A stretch of DNA of 64,000 nucleotides, taken from contig NZ_BNBI01000012.1 of the NCBI RefSeq assembly GCF_014655295.1, forward strand, positions 62,001 through 126,000, read 5' to 3'. The notes under the pieces are model-generated. The model had not been told where the DNA came from. It was given only the letters and a program-made list of their open reading frames with translations, and searched no databases. The translations under genes and the position numbers were made by a program. Of the stretch, positions 41,294 to 50,098 are shown piece after piece. Positions within the stretch are counted from its first letter, which is position 1. Each line of letters starts with the position of its first letter. Source of the DNA: Streptomyces fumanus (lineage in GTDB: Bacteria; Actinomycetota; Actinomycetes; Streptomycetales; Streptomycetaceae).

Positions 41294-41317
41294 CCGGTGG
41301 CCGCTTCCGGCCGCCGG
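41294..41317 (-). terminator. Terminator after the SprT-like gene
   Basis: CCGGTGGCCG (41294-41303) pairs with 41308-41317 (one G-T pair) around a 4-nt loop, right after the stop codon. Confidence 0.65.
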
Positions 41318-41914
41318 TCAGCTCGCCGCCGCGCCCACCACCTCCGGAATCCGGAACGGCTTGCCGCAGCCGCCGCACACGATCGGGGCCTGGGCCAGTA
41401 CGGACGGGACGACCCGTACGTTGCGGCCGCAGTCGCAGACGGCCTTCACGCGGACGCCGCCGCCGGAGGAGCCGTGGCGGGCGGCGGGGCCGCGGAAGGT
41501 GCGGGCGGAGTCGGTCGCGGTCGCCGCGGTGTGCGCCTTCAGGGCGCGCTGCAGGCGCTCGATCGTCGGGCGGTAGCGGCGCTTGGCCTCGGCACTGAGC
41601 GTGACCAGGGAGAAGCCGCTGCTCGGATGCGGTTCGTCGGGATGGTCCAGGCCCAGTTCCTCGGCGATCGCGAGGAACCTGCGGTTGTGGTACCGGCCGG
41701 CGCGGGAGGTGTCGCGGACTCCACGCGCGGCGGCGATGCCGTGGACTGCCTCGTGCAGCAGTCGTTCGAAGGAGAGCTCGTGCCCGCAGGCGGACGACGA
41801 CTCTCCGATCAGGGACTCGGGGGCGGCAAGGTCCGGCAGCTCGGGGTGGTGCCGCTGAATGTCGGCCCACGCCTGCGCCAGCTCTGCGGCGAGAACAGGT
41901 GGTGTCGTGCTCAC
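41318..41914 (-). CDS. SprT-like metalloprotease-domain protein
   Basis: A 198-aa protein. A zinc-protease-like HEAVH (about 54-58) is followed by GRYHNRRFLAIAEELGLDHP with a third histidine, as in SprT-like domains. The C-terminus has a zinc-ribbon arrangement, CDCGRNVRVV then CGGCGKPF (about 160-190). Family members include DNA-protein-crosslink proteases (SPRTN), but many bacterial ones are uncharacterised. The apparent GTG start (41914) has no good ribosome site, so the exact N-terminus is uncertain. It is monocistronic by position. Confidence 0.8.
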   Translation of the reverse strand: MSTTPPVLAAELAQAWADIQRHHPELPDLAAPESLIGESSSACGHELSFERLLHEAVHGIAAARGVRDTSRAGRYHNRRFLAIAEELGLDHPDEPHPSSGFSLVTLSAEAKRRYRPTIERLQRALKAHTAATATDSARTFRGPAARHGSSGGGVRVKAVCDCGRNVRVVPSVLAQAPIVCGGCGKPFRIPEVVGAAAS

Positions 41915-42886
41915 GTAACGCCAACGAGCAGGGGTGCCGCTGTGTTCCTATTCCGGGGCATCCCAAATAATTTGCTCGTAGCCGTCAGTTTCCGCTGATG
42001 CGTCCCGACGAGGGCGGGTGCGCTGATCTGCGGAGAAGCCTCACAGCTCGTACCAAGGTGGTGCGTAGTCCGCGGTACGCGCCGGCGCGTAGGCCGTGTC
42101 CACGCGCCGGTGTGCGGGGGCGCGGCGCGGGCGCAAGGGGCGTTTCGGTCGCTCTCGCGCCCGGAGGGGCGTCACCCGGTGGGCGTACGCGACGGGGGCG
42201 ACGTTACCGGGTACGCCCCCGCGATCCGGCACCGACCCGCCCACGGCGACCGGACCCGGTACGGCGACCGCGGGCCCGGCCGGTCCGACCTCGCCGTTCG
42301 CTCCCGGCGCCGCCGGGGCGGCGTCCGCCGGGGCGGCCGGCTCGCCCGCCCGCACGGGCCGCGACGGCACCCCGCGGGCGCGGGCCGGGCGGCGCGCCCG
42401 GGACCGCCCTCCGGGCCTCCCGCGGGGCCGCGGGCACCGCCGCGCCGGACGAACCGGCCGCTCGCCGCCCGATGGGGACGGTCACGCGGCCCCGTCCCGC
42501 GCGGGGACGCCCACCGCGGTCAGCCGGCCGCCCCGCTCCCCGACCTTGGCCGGAACCGCCTCCTCCCCCTCGCCCCGGCGCCGACGGCCCGGACCGGCAC
42601 CGGCCCCGGCGCCGCCCGCGACCCGCTGTCATCACCGGGCGACACGATCAGGCCACCCCGCACGCGCGTGCCAGCCGCCGACGGCGTGGCGCGAGGGTGC
42701 GGCTCAGGTTGCCGTCGTGTGAAATCTCGCCACATCCGCCGGGATCGGACGAACCGGCCCCCTCCACCACTGGACGCCACGGCGCGCCCGGAGTTTCCTG
42801 GCATACAGGGGGGAGTGCGAGCGCGACCCACGGGGGCGACGGAAGCGGCACAGCGGCAGAACTCTCGGCGATTGGGGCACTTTCCT
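41915..42886. other. 970-bp gap with little clear coding content
   Basis: An AT-richer patch (about 41950-41995, CCCAAATAATTTGC) lies just upstream of the SprT-like gene and may hold its promoter. The rest is more than 75 percent G+C by eye. Long overlapping frames on both strands are mostly Arg/Pro/Gly-rich and look like composition artefacts. The only frame with a plausible C-terminus is 42041-42370 on the minus strand. No RNA gene was recognised. Confidence 0.5.
42041..42370 (-). CDS. Possible hypothetical protein, low support
   Basis: A 109-aa frame. The Pro/Ala/Gly-rich first half is uninformative. The second half (RERPKRPLRPRRAPAHRRVD, then TAYAPARTADYAPPWYEL) has mixed residues, mostly G/C third positions and a natural-looking end. 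No Shine-Dalgarno is visible near GTG 42370 or the next GTG. Function is unknown. It may be a real small streptomycete protein, the remnant of a larger gene, or chance. Confidence 0.35.
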   Translation of the reverse strand: MPSRPVRAGEPAAPADAAPAAPGANGEVGPAGPAVAVPGPVAVGGSVPDRGGVPGNVAPVAYAHRVTPLRARERPKRPLRPRRAPAHRRVDTAYAPARTADYAPPWYEL

Positions 42887-43747
42887 ATGACACCTACGCT
42901 CGTGCGCCGGCACCCGCCCCACACGGGGACGGCACCCCGCGTGGACCGGCGGGCACGCGCGCGTGACTGGTCGGAGATCCAGGAGCGGATGCTCGTACCG
43001 CTCTACGAGGCCGTCTACGAGCGACTCGACGTGGGAAGCGGTACGCGGCTGCTGGGTCTGGGATGCGGCTCGGGGCTGGCCCTGCTGATGGCCGCCGCCC
43101 GGGGCGCGGCGGTCACCGGCGTGGACACCGGCGCTCCGGAGAAGCTGGCACTGGCGCGCGAACGCCTGCTGCCGGACGGAGGCCGGGGCACGCGCGCGCG
43201 TGCGGACGCCCGGATCGTCGAGGGCGCGCCCGGCGACGCTCGGCAGCCGGGACAGCCGGCCTTCGGTCTGGTGACCGCCCTGGAGCCCATCGGCTGCTTG
43301 GCGGGCGACTCCGAGGACCTGGGCGGACTGCTGGCGGAGGCGGCCCCGCTCGCCGAGCGCGGGGCGCCCGTGGTGCTGGCCGGCTGGGGCCCGCCGGAGC
43401 GCTGCGCCACCACCTCCGTGCTGCGGGTGGCCACCCGGCTCGCGGACCCGCTGCGCAGCGCGGGCAGTTGGCGCCCCGCCCTCCGCGACGACCTGGAGGA
43501 GGTCGCGCACCGGGCCGGGCTCCGGCCGGACGGCTCGGGCCGGGTGGCCTGCCCGTTCGGGTACGCCGACACCGACAGCGCGGTGCGCGGGCTGCTGTCC
43601 ACGGGACTGTTCGACCAGGCGGTCGCCGCCACCGACCGCTCCCAGGTCGACAAGGAACTGACCGAGGCGCTGCACCCGTACCGGCGCGGCGACGGCACCG
43701 TGTGGATGCCGAACGTCTTCCGGTACCTGATCGCGCGGACCCCCTGA
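42887..43747 (+). CDS. SAM-dependent methyltransferase-like protein
   Basis: A 286-aa protein with a class I methyltransferase fold. Motif I reads LLGLGCGSGLALLMAAARGAAVTGVD (about 55-80; the usual D/E-x-G-x-G-x-G is degenerate as GLGCGSG). ALEPIGCLAG occupies the motif IV position, and a C-terminal region shares MPNVFRYLIA with related streptomycete proteins. The target is unknown. ATG 42887 is chosen because homology begins there; a GGGG run lies about 9 nt upstream. It is convergent with the ftsH-like gene, only 30 bp apart. Confidence 0.8.
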   Translation: MTPTLVRRHPPHTGTAPRVDRRARARDWSEIQERMLVPLYEAVYERLDVGSGTRLLGLGCGSGLALLMAAARGAAVTGVDTGAPEKLALARERLLPDGGRGTRARADARIVEGAPGDARQPGQPAFGLVTALEPIGCLAGDSEDLGGLLAEAAPLAERGAPVVLAGWGPPERCATTSVLRVATRLADPLRSAGSWRPALRDDLEEVAHRAGLRPDGSGRVACPFGYADTDSAVRGLLSTGLFDQAVAATDRSQVDKELTEALHPYRRGDGTVWMPNVFRYLIARTP

Positions 43748-43777
43748 CGGCTCCGCCCCCGGACGGGCGGGCCGCGG

Positions 43778-45724
43778 TCAGTCCTCCCGGGTGTCCTTGC
43801 GCAGCCGGGTGATCCCGGCGATGCGGTACGCCTCCGCCTCCTCCAGCGTCTCGTTCGCGAGCAGCGCCTGAGCCAGGGCGTCCAGGCGCCCCCGGTGGTC
43901 GCGCAGCTTGCGGCACGCCTCGTCGTAGCAGGTGTCGACCACCCGGCGCATCTCGCCGTCGATGGCGTCCAGCGTCTGGGGGGCGGCGGCCAGCCCGTAC
44001 GCCTGCTGGGCGTCGTCGGGCAGGGCGGACAGGCGGCCCACCCGCTCGCTCATCCCCCAGCGGGCGACCATGGACCGGGCGATCCGGGTGACCTGTTCCA
44101 GGTCGCTCTCCGAGCCCGTGGTGATCACCCCGTAGACCACGTGTTCGGCCGCCATGCCGCCGAGCGCGCCGATGATCCGCCCGCGCAGGTACTCCTCGGT
44201 GTACGCGTACTTGTCCGCGTCCGGCGTCGACAGCGTCACCCCGAGCGCCCGCCCGCGCGGCACGATGGTGATCTTGCGGACCGGGTCGGCGCCCGGCTGG
44301 AGCATGCCCAGCAGGGCGTGCCCGCTCTCGTGGTAGGCGGTGCGCCGGCGCTCCTCCTCGGGCATCACCAGGGGGCGTTCCGCGCCGAGCTGGACCTTCT
44401 CCAGGGCGTCCGACAGGTCGGCCGCCGTCACCCGGTCCTGCCGCCGCTTGACGGCGAGCAGGGCGGCCTCGTTGGCCAGGTTGGCCAGTTCCGCACCGGT
44501 CATGCCGGGGGTGGTCCGGGCGACCCGCACCAGGTCCACGTCGTCGGCGAGCGGGATCTCGCGGGTGTGGATGCGCAGGATGGCCTCCCGGCCGCCCCGG
44601 TCCGGCGGCGAGACGGTGACCACCCGGTCGAACCGCCCCGGGCGGGTCAGCGCCGGGTCGAGGATGTCGGCGCGGTTGGTGGCGGCGATGACGACCACGC
44701 CCTCCGAGCCGGAGAAGCCGTCCATCTCGGTGAGGATCTGGTTCAGGGTCTGCTCGCGCTCGTCGTGGCCGCCCATGCCGGCGCCGCCGCCGCGCGCCCG
44801 CCCGATGGTGTCGATCTCGTCGATGAAGATGATCGACGGCGCCACCTTCCGGGCCTCGGCGAACAGCTCCCGCACCCGGGAGGCGCCCACGCCGACGATC
44901 ATCTCGATGAACTCCGACGCCGACGCCGAGAAGAACGGCACCCCCGCCTCCCCCGCCACCGCGCGGGCCAGCAGCGTCTTGCCGGTGCCGGGCGGGCCGG
45001 ACAGCAGGACGCCGCGGGGCATCTTGGCGCCCATCCTGCGGTAGTCGCCGGGGTTCTTCAGGAAGTCGACGACATCGCTCAGCTCGCCCTCCACCTCGTC
45101 GATGCCGGCCACGTCCGCGAAGGTGGTGCGCCCGCCGCCCGGCTCCAGCTCGACCGGCTTGGGCGGTGCCTTGCGGCCGAGCATGCCGCCCGCGCCGCCG
45201 CCCAGGGCGCCGCGCATCCGCCGCGCGACGACCACCCACAGGACGACCAGGAGCAGCATCGGCGCCAGCGAGATCAGCAGGTTGGCGAGGAAACTACGGT
45301 GCTGGACGACGGGTTCGGCCGTGACGGTGACGCGGTTCCTGGTGAGGTCCTCCCAGAGCCGGTCGTCGGCGAAGGTCGGCCGCTCGGTCTGGAACTTGGT
45401 GTACGTGCCACCGCCCCCGGGCTTGTCCCGGGCCTTCTTGAGCTGGCCCTGGATGGCGTCGCCCTTGGCGTAGATCTTGCTGACGTTGCCCTCGCCGACC
45501 TGCTCGCTGAACTCCGTGTAGGAGATGGTCGGCTCGTCGCCCCCGTCGAAGAAGGACAGCACCAGGTTGGCGACGAGGTAGACGACCAGCGCGGCCAGCA
45601 CCAGGCTCCACCAGTTGCCGCGCGGCCTGCGCCCGCCCGGCGGCGGCCCCGGCGGCTCCTCGGGCGTGCCCTCGGTACGCCAGGGCGGCTCGGGCGCCTT
45701 GCGCGGCGGGGAGGGGTTGGCCAT
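43778..45724 (-). CDS. ftsH: FtsH-family membrane AAA+ metalloprotease with altered pore motif
   Basis: A 648-aa FtsH paralogue. Two membrane helices (about 38-58 and 148-167) flank an extracytoplasmic region. AAA motifs are Walker A GPPGTGKT (243-250), Walker B IIFIDEID and SRH TNRADILDPALTRPGRFDR. The protease domain has HESGH (465-469) and the third zinc ligand Asp541 in GSESDLEQ. The substrate-gripping pore motif, normally F-V-G, reads I276-V-G (EMIVGVGASRV). It lies downstream of ffh across a 20-bp-stem terminator. Streptomyces carry more than one FtsH-type gene, so this may be a specialised copy. ATG 45724 is the likely start. Confidence 0.93.
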   Translation of the reverse strand: MANPSPPRKAPEPPWRTEGTPEEPPGPPPGGRRPRGNWWSLVLAALVVYLVANLVLSFFDGGDEPTISYTEFSEQVGEGNVSKIYAKGDAIQGQLKKARDKPGGGGTYTKFQTERPTFADDRLWEDLTRNRVTVTAEPVVQHRSFLANLLISLAPMLLLVVLWVVVARRMRGALGGGAGGMLGRKAPPKPVELEPGGGRTTFADVAGIDEVEGELSDVVDFLKNPGDYRRMGAKMPRGVLLSGPPGTGKTLLARAVAGEAGVPFFSASASEFIEMIVGVGASRVRELFAEARKVAPSIIFIDEIDTIGRARGGGAGMGGHDEREQTLNQILTEMDGFSGSEGVVVIAATNRADILDPALTRPGRFDRVVTVSPPDRGGREAILRIHTREIPLADDVDLVRVARTTPGMTGAELANLANEAALLAVKRRQDRVTAADLSDALEKVQLGAERPLVMPEEERRRTAYHESGHALLGMLQPGADPVRKITIVPRGRALGVTLSTPDADKYAYTEEYLRGRIIGALGGMAAEHVVYGVITTGSESDLEQVTRIARSMVARWGMSERVGRLSALPDDAQQAYGLAAAPQTLDAIDGEMRRVVDTCYDEACRKLRDHRGRLDALAQALLANETLEEAEAYRIAGITRLRKDTRED

Positions 45725-45765
45725 ACCCGGACGTTACGACAGGAAAGCCGCGCCCGCCCGCGCGT

Positions 45766-45816
45766 GTACGGCACTGGGGGCGCCCCCCCGAAGGAAGGGC
45801 GCCCCCAGTGCCGTAC
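45766..45816 (-). terminator. Exceptionally strong terminator between ffh and ftsH
   Basis: A perfect 20-bp stem: 45766-45785 pairs with 45797-45816, with an 11-nt loop. It lies between the ffh stop (45843) and the ftsH start, so ffh transcripts should end here and ftsH should have its own promoter in 45725-45765. Confidence 0.88.
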
Positions 45817-45842
45817 CGGCCGCCGGTCCGCTGCGGGGACCG

Positions 45843-47393
45843 TCAGCCCATGAACTTCTTGAACTCGTCCGGCAGTTCGAAGTCCTTGCCGCCCTGCTGC
45901 GGCAGCCCGAGGGCGCCGCCGGCCTGAGCGGCGGCGGCCCGGCGGGCGGCCTCCTCCTGCTCCTGCTGCTTGCGCTTCATCGGGTTGCCGGAGCGCTGCT
46001 TGCCCTTGGCCTTCTTCTGCTGCTTCTTCTGCCGGCCCGGACCGCCGCCCATGCCGGGCAGCCCCGGCATCCCGGGCATTCCGCCGCCCTGGGCCATCCG
46101 GGACATCATCTTGCGGGCCTCGAAGAACCGCTCGACCAGGTTCTTCACCGCGCTGACCTCGACGCCGGAGCCCTTGGCGATCCGGGCCCGGCGCGAGCCG
46201 TTGATGATCGTCGGGTCCTGGCGCTCGCCCGGGGTCATCGACTTGATGATCGCGGCGGTGCGGTCGACGTCCCGCTCGTCCAGGTTGTTGATCTGGTCCT
46301 TGATCTGGCCCATGCCGGGGAGCATGCCGAGCAGCTTGGAGATGCTGCCCATCTTCCTGACCTGCTCCATCTGGGCCAGGAAGTCGTCCAGGGTGAAGTC
46401 CTGGCCCTTCTTGGACGCCAGCTTGGAGGCCATCTTCTCGGCCTCTTCCTGGCTGAACGTCTTCTCCGCCTGCTCGATCAGGGTGAGCAGGTCACCCATG
46501 TCGAGGATGCGGGAGGCCATCCGGTCCGGGTGGAAGGCGTCGAAGTCCTCCAGCTTCTCGCCGTTCGACGCGAACATGATCGGCTTGCCGGTCACGGACG
46601 CGATCGACAGCGCGGCACCGCCGCGGGCGTCGCCGTCGAGCTTGGAGAGGACGACCCCGTCGAAGCCGACGCCGTCGCGGAACGCCTCGGCGGTGTTGAC
46701 GGCGTCCTGGCCGATCATCGCGTCGACGACGAAGAGGATCTCGTCGGGCGAGACGGCGTCGCGGATGTCCGCGGCCTGCTGCATCAGCTCGGCGTCGATG
46801 CCGAGGCGGCCGGCGGTGTCAACGATGACGATGTCGTGGACCTTGGACTTCGCGTACTCGATGGAGTCCTTGGCGACCTTGACCGGGTCGCCCACGCCGT
46901 TGCCCGGCTCGGGGGCGTAGACGGCGACGCCGGCCCGCTCGGCGACGACGCTGAGCTGGTTGACCGCGTTGGGGCGCTGGAGGTCGGCGGCGACCAGGAT
47001 CGGCGAGTGGCCCTGCTCCTTGAGCCACCGGCCGAGCTTGCCCGCGAGGGTGGTCTTGCCGGCGCCCTGGAGGCCGGCCAGCATGATCACGGTCGGCGGG
47101 TTCTTGGCGAAGCGGAGCCGGCGGGTCTCGCCGCCCAGGATGGTGACCAGTTCCTCGTTGACGATCTTGAGGACCTGCTGGGCGGGGTTGAGGGCCTTGG
47201 AGACCTCGGCGCCGAGGGAGCGTTCCTTGACGCTCTTGATGAACGACCGGACGACGGGGAGGGCCACGTCGGCCTCGAGGAGCGCGATGCGGATCTCACG
47301 GGCCGTGGCGTCGATGTCGGCCTCGGAGAGCCTGCCTTTCCCGCGGAGTGATTTGAAAGTCGCGCTGAGGCGGTCGGAGAGGGTATCGAACAC
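45843..47393 (-). CDS. ffh: Signal recognition particle protein Ffh
   Basis: A 516-aa SRP54 homologue delivering nascent membrane proteins to FtsY. N domain: FDTLSDRLSATFKSLRGKGRLSEADI. G domain: GLQGAGKTTLAGKLG (G1), DLQRPNAVNQL, DTAGR (G3) and SKLDGDARGG (G4/G5). M domain: LLGMLPGMGQIKDQ, RRARIAKGSGVEVSAVKNLVERF and a Met/Gly-rich tail (MMSRMAQGGGMPGMPG). The C-terminus extends about 60 residues beyond E. coli Ffh with a Lys/Gln-rich stretch. GTG 47393 has GAGGA about 11 nt upstream. It is the partner of ftsY at 54958. Confidence 0.97.
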   Translation of the reverse strand: MFDTLSDRLSATFKSLRGKGRLSEADIDATAREIRIALLEADVALPVVRSFIKSVKERSLGAEVSKALNPAQQVLKIVNEELVTILGGETRRLRFAKNPPTVIMLAGLQGAGKTTLAGKLGRWLKEQGHSPILVAADLQRPNAVNQLSVVAERAGVAVYAPEPGNGVGDPVKVAKDSIEYAKSKVHDIVIVDTAGRLGIDAELMQQAADIRDAVSPDEILFVVDAMIGQDAVNTAEAFRDGVGFDGVVLSKLDGDARGGAALSIASVTGKPIMFASNGEKLEDFDAFHPDRMASRILDMGDLLTLIEQAEKTFSQEEAEKMASKLASKKGQDFTLDDFLAQMEQVRKMGSISKLLGMLPGMGQIKDQINNLDERDVDRTAAIIKSMTPGERQDPTIINGSRRARIAKGSGVEVSAVKNLVERFFEARKMMSRMAQGGGMPGMPGLPGMGGGPGRQKKQQKKAKGKQRSGNPMKRKQQEQEEAARRAAAAQAGGALGLPQQGGKDFELPDEFKKFMG

Positions 47394-47462
47394 GGCGGCG
47401 TCGGTCCTCGGGGTCGGGGGCGTGTGGGCTGCCCTCCAGGGTATCCGGCCCCGGAGGCGAAT

Positions 47463-47496
47463 CGTCCCCGCCCGCCGTGCTCGGCGGACGGGGACG
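47463..47496. terminator. Long dyad between glnD and ffh
   Basis: CGTCCCCG (47463-47470) and CGGGGACG (47489-47496) are outer arms, and GCCG/CGGC occur within the loop. It overlaps the first CRISPR-like unit by a few bases. It could end glnD transcription, or be a derivative of the repeat family. Confidence 0.45.
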
Positions 47497-47582
47497 GAAC
47501 CCCGCGCAGGCGGGGAGCGCCTCGCGTCCATGTCGGCTTCGGACAGCCGTCCCGGACCACCCCCGCGGCAGCGGGGAGTACG
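47493..47582. CRISPR. Second orphan CRISPR-like unit: repeat, 32-nt spacer, repeat
   Basis: Units at 47493-47521 and 47554-47582 are separated by exactly 32 nt (47522-47553). They share CCCCGCG and GCGGGGAG and agree at about 18 of 29 positions. The second reads GGACCACCCCCGCGG then CAGCGGGGAGTACG, close to streptomycete type I-E repeats. It agrees with the second unit at 23165-23193 at 21 of 29 positions. No leader or cas genes are seen. Confidence 0.45.
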
Positions 47583-47610
47583 TCATGAGAACGCGTCCGG
47601 CGAGCGCGGG

Positions 47611-50073
47611 TCACCCCCGCAGCGTCTCCTCCAGCGCCCGGGCCACCGTGGCCGCCTCCTCCCCCGGCAGGGGGGCGCCCGTCGGGCCGGTGACGTAGAA
47701 GGCGTCGACCGCGTTGGCGCCCAGCGTGGAGACGTGGGCGCTGCGGACCCGTACGCCCGCCCGCTCCAGGGCGTGGCCGATGCGGAACAGCAGGCCGGGG
47801 GCGTCCTGGGCGCGGACCTCGATCACCGTGGCGGAGCGGGACGCCGCCGGGGCGACCGTCACGCGCGGCGGCGGCGCGACCACGCCCCGGCGCCGGGGGT
47901 AGGCGGCGTCGCGTTCGGCGAGGCGGGCGGCGATGTCCAGGGAGCCGTCGAGGGCGCGGACCAGGTCGGCGCGGAGCCGGGCGGCCTGCGGCAGCGAGCC
48001 GTACTCGGCGGCGACCCGCCAGTCCAGCAGCAGGACCGAGCCCTCGACGCCGTCCGGCAGCGGCAGCGACCGCAGCTCGGCGGTGCGGACGGTCAGCCGG
48101 TGCACGGCCAGCACCCCGGCGACCGCGGGGAGCACCCCGGACTGGTCGGGTACGGCGATCAGCAGTTCGACGCCGAGGGGTTCCTGTCCCCCGGCCGGTT
48201 CGGCCGGTTCGGCCGGCGGCTCCGCCGCGGTCTCGGTCCGGGCGCGCAGCGCGAGCACCGGGCCGCCGGTGCGGAAGGACTCGACGGCGAGCCGTTCCTG
48301 CTCGGCGGTGGGGGCGGCGGCCTCGGGGTCCGCCGGGGGGTCCCCGGAGAGCACCGCCGAGACCCGTTTGACCAGGTCGGCGACGAGCGAGCCGCGCCAG
48401 CCGGACCAGGCGGCGGGCCCGGTGGCCAGGGCGTCGGCCTCGGTGAGGGCGTGCAGCAGTTCCAGGGTGCCCTGGGTGCCGACGGCGTCGGCGACCGCGC
48501 GGACGGTGGCGGGGTCGTCGAGGTCGCGCCGGGTGGCGGTCTCGATCAGCAGCAGGTGGTGGCGGACGAGGGTGGCCAGGACGGCGGTGTCCGCGCGGTC
48601 GAAGCCGATGCGGGCGGCCACGTCCTTGGCGATGATCTCGCCGGCCACCGAGTGGTCGCCTGGCCAGCCCTTGCCGATGTCGTGCAGCAGCGCGGCGACG
48701 AGCAGCAGGTCGGGGCGGTGCACCCGGCGGGTGAACGAGGCGGCGCGGACCGCCGTCTCGATGAGGTGCCGGTCGACGGTCCACACGTGCACGGCGTTGC
48801 GCTGGGGGCGGCAGCGCACCCGCTCCCAGTCCGGCAGCAGCCGGGTGACCAGGCCCTCGGCCTCCAGCGCCTCCCAGACCTGGACGGTGGGGCGGCCGGA
48901 GCCGAGCAGGGTCACCAGTTGTTCCCGGGCCTCGGCGGGCCAGGGCGTGGGCAGGGGGCGCGCGGTGGCGGCCAGGCGCCGTACGGCGTGCAGGGAGAGC
49001 GGGAGCCCGGCCTGTGCGGCGGCGGCCGCGGCACGCAGCGGGAGCACGGGGTCGCGGTCGGGGCGCGCGGCGCGGGCGAGCACCACCTCGCCGTCCTGCT
49101 CGACGACGCCCTCGGCGAGCGGGGAGCGCTCGGCGGCGGGTCTGCCGCCGCCCAGCATGGCGCGCAGCCGGGGCCGCACCGACCGGGCCCGCAGGACGCG
49201 CCCGACCTCGCGCCAGGTGACGTCGCCGGCGTAGGAGACGGTGCGGGCGGCCTCGTAGACCTGGCGCAGCAGGGTGTCGGCGTCGAGCAGGCCGAGTTCG
49301 GCGGCGACCTGGTCCTGTTCCTGGAGGGCGAGCCGGTCGGTGGCGCGGCCGGTGGCGAGGTGCAGGGCGTCACGGACGTCGAGGAGGCGGCGGCGGGCCT
49401 CGGCGAGGCCCTCGCGGGGGGCGTCGGCGAGCCAGGAGGCGGCGACGGCGCGCAGGGCGGTGGCGTCGCGCAGGCCGCCGCGGGCCTCCTTGAGGTCGGG
49501 TTCGAGGAGGTACTGGAGTTCGCCCTGGCGTTCGGCGCGTTCGGCGCAGAGTTCCTGGAGTTCGGGCAGGCGCTTGGGGGCCTGGTTGCGCCAGTCGGCG
49601 AGGACGGTGGTGCGCAGGGCGGAGGTGAGGCCGAGGTCGCCGGCGAGGTGGCGGGCGTCGAGCAGGCCGAGGTGGACCTTGAGGTCCTCGCCCGCCGTCC
49701 GCCGGGCCTCCGCGGGCGTACGGACGGCGTGGTCGAGGGCGAGGCCGAGGTCCCAGACGGGGTACCAGAGGCGGTCGGCGAGGGCGGCGACCGCCTTGTC
49801 GTCGCCGCCGTCGTGCAGCAGGAGCAGGTCCAGGTCGCTGCGGGGGGAGAGTTCGGCGCGGCCGTAGCCGCCGACCGCGACCAGGGCCACGCCCGCGCGG
49901 TGCTCGGCGGCGGCGTCGAAGAGGCCGGCCAGCCATTCGTCCGTCAGTTCGGCGAGGGCGCTACGGCGCGGCGGCCCGGACCGCGCCCCCTCGGTGAGGA
50001 GGCGCAGCCGGGCCGCCGCGTAGCCGCTGGGTCCCGAGTCCTCTGTTTCGTTCACCACGTCCGTACCCGTCAC
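47611..50073 (-). CDS. glnD: PII uridylyl/adenylyltransferase GlnD
   Basis: An 820-aa bifunctional nucleotidyltransferase and hydrolase modifying the PII protein GlnK; in Streptomyces GlnK is reported to be adenylylated. The NT domain has GGYGRAELSPRSDLDLLLLHDG (about 64-85). The HD hydrolase has VAALLHDIGKGWPGDHS (about 450-466). Two C-terminal ACT glutamine-sensing domains follow (VELLIAVPDQSGVLPAVAGVL and VIEVRAQDAPGLLFRIGHAL). GTG 50073 has AGGAG 7 nt upstream. It is the last gene of amtB-glnK-glnD, 25 nt after glnK. Confidence 0.96.
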   Translation of the reverse strand: MTGTDVVNETEDSGPSGYAAARLRLLTEGARSGPPRRSALAELTDEWLAGLFDAAAEHRAGVALVAVGGYGRAELSPRSDLDLLLLHDGGDDKAVAALADRLWYPVWDLGLALDHAVRTPAEARRTAGEDLKVHLGLLDARHLAGDLGLTSALRTTVLADWRNQAPKRLPELQELCAERAERQGELQYLLEPDLKEARGGLRDATALRAVAASWLADAPREGLAEARRRLLDVRDALHLATGRATDRLALQEQDQVAAELGLLDADTLLRQVYEAARTVSYAGDVTWREVGRVLRARSVRPRLRAMLGGGRPAAERSPLAEGVVEQDGEVVLARAARPDRDPVLPLRAAAAAAQAGLPLSLHAVRRLAATARPLPTPWPAEAREQLVTLLGSGRPTVQVWEALEAEGLVTRLLPDWERVRCRPQRNAVHVWTVDRHLIETAVRAASFTRRVHRPDLLLVAALLHDIGKGWPGDHSVAGEIIAKDVAARIGFDRADTAVLATLVRHHLLLIETATRRDLDDPATVRAVADAVGTQGTLELLHALTEADALATGPAAWSGWRGSLVADLVKRVSAVLSGDPPADPEAAAPTAEQERLAVESFRTGGPVLALRARTETAAEPPAEPAEPAGGQEPLGVELLIAVPDQSGVLPAVAGVLAVHRLTVRTAELRSLPLPDGVEGSVLLLDWRVAAEYGSLPQAARLRADLVRALDGSLDIAARLAERDAAYPRRRGVVAPPPRVTVAPAASRSATVIEVRAQDAPGLLFRIGHALERAGVRVRSAHVSTLGANAVDAFYVTGPTGAPLPGEEAATVARALEETLRG

Positions 50074-50098
50074 CCGGCGACTCCTGTTCGTTGCGGTG

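Noticed and set aside
42110..42886. N-terminal extension of the methyltransferase gene through the gap
   Set aside because: The extra 259 residues are Arg/Pro/Gly-rich with no conservation signal. ATG 42887 gives the expected domain start.
47614..47630. A third CRISPR-like unit after 47582
   Set aside because: A CCCCGC occurs near the expected place but is off the 61-nt register by 7 nt, lacks the right arm and encodes the glnD C-terminus.
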